DNA of 7,475 nucleotides, taken from an uncultured Bacteroidota bacterium. Lineage in GTDB: Bacteria; Bacteroidota; Bacteroidia; Chitinophagales; Chitinophagaceae. The notes under the pieces were generated by a model. The model saw only the letters and a list, made by a program, of their open reading frames with translations. It made no database searches and was not told the DNA's origin. This document shows positions 6,041-7,475 of this stretch, piece by piece; position 1 is the stretch's first letter; each line of letters starts with the position of its first letter. Made by a program: the position numbers and the translations under genes. The stretch lies in the NCBI GenBank assembly GCA_903912435.1, contig CAIWHI010000411.1, forward strand, positions 1 through 7,475, given 5' to 3'.

Positions 6041-6121
6041 CCCGAAGGGCTAAAATGTGAATAGCCCCCGGTGTAAACTGGGGGTATTAAATAAAAAAGT
6101 ATTTGAACCCCAACCGGGTTC
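6041..6121. repeat. Cluster of three small REP-like hairpins
   Basis: Three adjacent hairpins are present: CCC-GAA-GGG (6041-6049); CCCCCGGT with ACTGGGGG (6065-6072 with 6077-6084, one G-T pair); and GAACCC with GGGTTC around CAACC (6105-6121). The first and third are each followed by a near-identical AATGTGAA segment (6054-6061 and 6122-6129), a spacing of about 69 bases. The cluster sits between two minus-strand genes. It looks like an interspersed extragenic repeat; the function is unknown. Confidence 0.6.
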
Positions 6122-6178
6122 AATGTGAAAAAAAATTATAAAGCCGCAGCTCTTTGAATTGACTTTTAGGTAATAATC

Positions 6179-6216
6179 AAAATCAACCCGCACTATTTCT
6201 AGGGCAGGTTGATTTT
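6179..6216 (-). terminator. Terminator of the Ig-like lipoprotein gene
   Basis: On the minus strand AAAATCAACCTGC pairs with GCGGGTTGATTTT (13 bp, one T-G wobble) around a 12-base loop, and GATTATTA follows. The wobble is allowed only in the minus-strand RNA (it is an A-C mismatch on the plus strand), which supports the assigned direction. It lies about 65 bases beyond the stop codon. Confidence 0.72.
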
Positions 6217-6280
6217 AATATGCTTTTATGGCTTCGGATCCAGGAGAATTATGAATCATTCACAGTATTTTTTATCGCTT

Positions 6281-7000
6281 TTAATTTACATTTATTGTAT
6301 AAACAGGGCTATACACTGCTGTTTCTCCTGCATTATCAGTTACTATAACCTTGAACTTAATAATGCTTCCTGATGTGCTGTTCAAAGTGCTTGCCCTCAC
6401 TATTCCGCCAGATGCATCAACTGTAAGACCAGCACTGGTAAAAGCAGCACTACCTGCATAGCTATCATCAAGTGCCCATGTATAGGGTGGAGTACCTCCC
6501 ATTACGAAAAGTGATGCGCCATAGGCTTTGTTTACGTCACCACTCTTAAGCGTAAATCCAGATGATAATTGCTGAAATATGGCTGATAGCCCCGGTGTAT
6601 ATCCGGTAACTATCAGTTCAATTGACTCAACATCGGTGCAGGTGCCATCACTTACTTTTACTTTGAATGTCCTGGTGCCTACACTAAGCCCATTGGCTGT
6701 TGTGCCTGTTCGGGTAATAACGCCCGTTAATGTCCAAAAAACAAAACCTGATGGTGGGGTAGGGCTGGCTTCTACCGACCATGTATAATTATGCAATGGG
6801 GTACCACCTTCTGCCAGCAAAGTTTGCGGGTTAATATTTGTATAGCCTGCATTGTCAATATTTGCAGTTATACTCTGGTTTTGTCCACTCGGGCTTTTTA
6901 CAATACTCAGATTACAATTGCTATTGTTTGATGTTTTCGTACATGATACCCCTATCATTAGGGCTACCATCACTATCGGAACTACAATTATCTTTTTCAT
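6281..7000 (-). CDS. Putative lipoprotein with two Ig-like (He_PIG-type) domains
   Basis: This is a 239-residue protein from the ATG at 7000. Residues 1-20 are a signal peptide (MKK, a hydrophobic stretch, then IGVSC) with Cys20 as the probable lipidated residue; the lipobox is loose, as is common in Bacteroidota. A Ser/Asn-rich linker follows. Two Ig-like repeats begin GGTP (about residue 65) and GGTPPYTW (about 168), each with a later G-(V/I)-I/V-x-R turn and a KFKVIVTD- or TFKVKVSD-type strand, typical of putative-Ig (He_PIG-like) domains. It is likely anchored in the outer or inner membrane and exposed; adhesion or binding is inferred. The frame extends upstream only to a TTG (7024), which would spoil the signal peptide, so ATG 7000 is chosen. 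A terminator follows, so it seems monocistronic. Confidence 0.83.
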   Translation of the reverse strand: MKKIIVVPIVMVALMIGVSCTKTSNNSNCNLSIVKSPSGQNQSITANIDNAGYTNINPQTLLAEGGTPLHNYTWSVEASPTPPSGFVFWTLTGVITRTGTTANGLSVGTRTFKVKVSDGTCTDVESIELIVTGYTPGLSAIFQQLSSGFTLKSGDVNKAYGASLFVMGGTPPYTWALDDSYAGSAAFTSAGLTVDASGGIVRASTLNSTSGSIIKFKVIVTDNAGETAVYSPVYTINVN

Positions 7001-7013
7001 TTTGCATATTTTT

Positions 7014-7035
7014 TTTGCCGGCAAATTCCGGCAAA
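7014..7035. promoter_or_regulatory. Inverted repeat in the leader of the lipoprotein gene
   Basis: TTTGCCGG (7014-7021) and CCGGCAAA (7028-7035) are perfect reverse complements with a six-base spacer, 14-35 bases upstream of the ATG at 7000 on the minus strand. It could be an operator or an RNA hairpin near the ribosome-loading region. TTGCCGGCAA within it is itself palindromic. Confidence 0.5.
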
Positions 7036-7261
7036 CCCCTTAATGTTCTTCAGATTGCTTATTTAAGCTATGTCTTAATCCCGGTATAAAGATACTACCT
7101 GCGCCTCCGGTGCCTCCTGATAACTATCAAGCATGCATTGAACTTGGTCAGTGGATAAGGCTGATATTGATTTTGAAATTAGAATTAGTCAATAGAACCT
7201 GATCTGTGTATTTATTCATCGATACTTATTAAAAATATGCACTCACTAAAATTATCTGGTT

Positions 7262-7269
7262 TAGTTTTG
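7262..7269 (+). promoter_or_regulatory. Candidate -7 box for the MBL-fold gene
   Basis: TAGTTTTG fits TAnnTTTG and lies 22 bases before the ATG at 7291. No matching -33 element is seen. If used, it excludes the earlier in-frame ATG at 7237. Confidence 0.3.
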
Positions 7270-7290
7270 GTATTGAAAAATCATGTTGTT

Positions 7291-7475
7291 ATGATGCAAA
7301 TAAGTAAAAATGTTTACCAGATAAGTTTAGGTATAGTAAATGTATTTGTGGTTGAGGAGAACGGACTTACTTTAATTGATACCGGTGTTAAGAATAGTGC
7401 AGATAAAATTTTTGCAGCCATAACAAAAGCTGGCAAAAATCCAGGAGATATTAAAAGGATTATCCTCACCCACCT
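7291..7475 (+). CDS. MBL-fold (metallo-beta-lactamase superfamily) hydrolase, N-terminal fragment
   Basis: The frame is open from the ATG at 7291 to the window edge (61 complete codons plus two bases). The protein begins MMQISKNVYQISLG, then VNVFVVEENGLTLIDTG, the standard first beta hairpin of MBL-fold hydrolases including the conserved Asp-Thr-Gly, and reaches IILTHL, the start of the THxHxDH zinc-binding motif, just as the window ends. The fold is clear but the substrate (thioesters, beta-lactams, lactones and others) cannot be told from this part. There is no signal peptide if 7291 or 7294 is the start. An in-frame ATG at 7237 would add 18 residues (starting MHSLKLSGLVLVL) and is less likely given the family's usual start. 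Confidence 0.85.
   Translation, partial: MMQISKNVYQISLGIVNVFVVEENGLTLIDTGVKNSADKIFAAITKAGKNPGDIKRIILTH

Noticed and set aside
7001..7024. TTG-initiated extension of the lipoprotein
   Set aside because: It would put eight residues before a normal MKK signal-peptide start.
6838..7089. Plus-strand ORFs opposite the lipoprotein start
   Set aside because: Antisense to the signal peptide region; their hydrophobicity mirrors that region.

Overview
The window looks like a chromosomal segment of a Bacteroidota bacterium, plausibly in or near the Chitinophagaceae. The support is a giant extracellular protein ending in a type IX secretion (T9SS) sorting domain, a Bacteroidota-style lipoprotein, starts without clear Shine-Dalgarno sequences, and several TAnnTTTG-like -7 boxes. 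The family-level guess is inference.

Layout. At 1-2352 (+) is the 3' end of a very large gene whose start lies left of the window. It encodes at least nine bacterial Ig-like (Big_2-type) modules in tandem, then a C-terminal T9SS type A domain, and is followed by a strong terminator. After a 570-base gap with a promoter candidate and a 16-bp hairpin comes a small gene of unknown function (2974-3393, +), whose terminator overlaps its stop codon. A second gap (3430-3987) carries a decayed repeat and leads into a DinB-like four-helix-bundle gene (3988-4464, +). Next is a compact MITE-like element (about 4555-4826) with long terminal inverted repeats, GC-rich palindromes and no coding capacity. 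Part of its left end also occurs in the decayed repeat upstream of the DinB-like gene.

Two minus-strand genes follow: a sulfotransferase-like protein (4958-5935) and an Ig-like lipoprotein (6281-7000). They are separated by a cluster of small REP-like hairpins and a terminator oriented for the lipoprotein gene. The last 185 bases hold the start of a plus-strand metallo-beta-lactamase-fold hydrolase cut by the window edge.

The genes do not form an obvious pathway. Gaps are long and most genes seem to be single transcription units. The exported products (Ig-repeat protein, Ig lipoprotein) suggest cell-surface or adhesion roles; the DinB-like, sulfotransferase-like and MBL genes look like unrelated accessory functions. 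The most distinctive content is the non-coding repeat landscape between 3690 and 4830 and between 6000 and 6220, and the 432-bp coding tandem repeat at the left edge. No complete novel defence, mobile or biosynthetic system was recognised.
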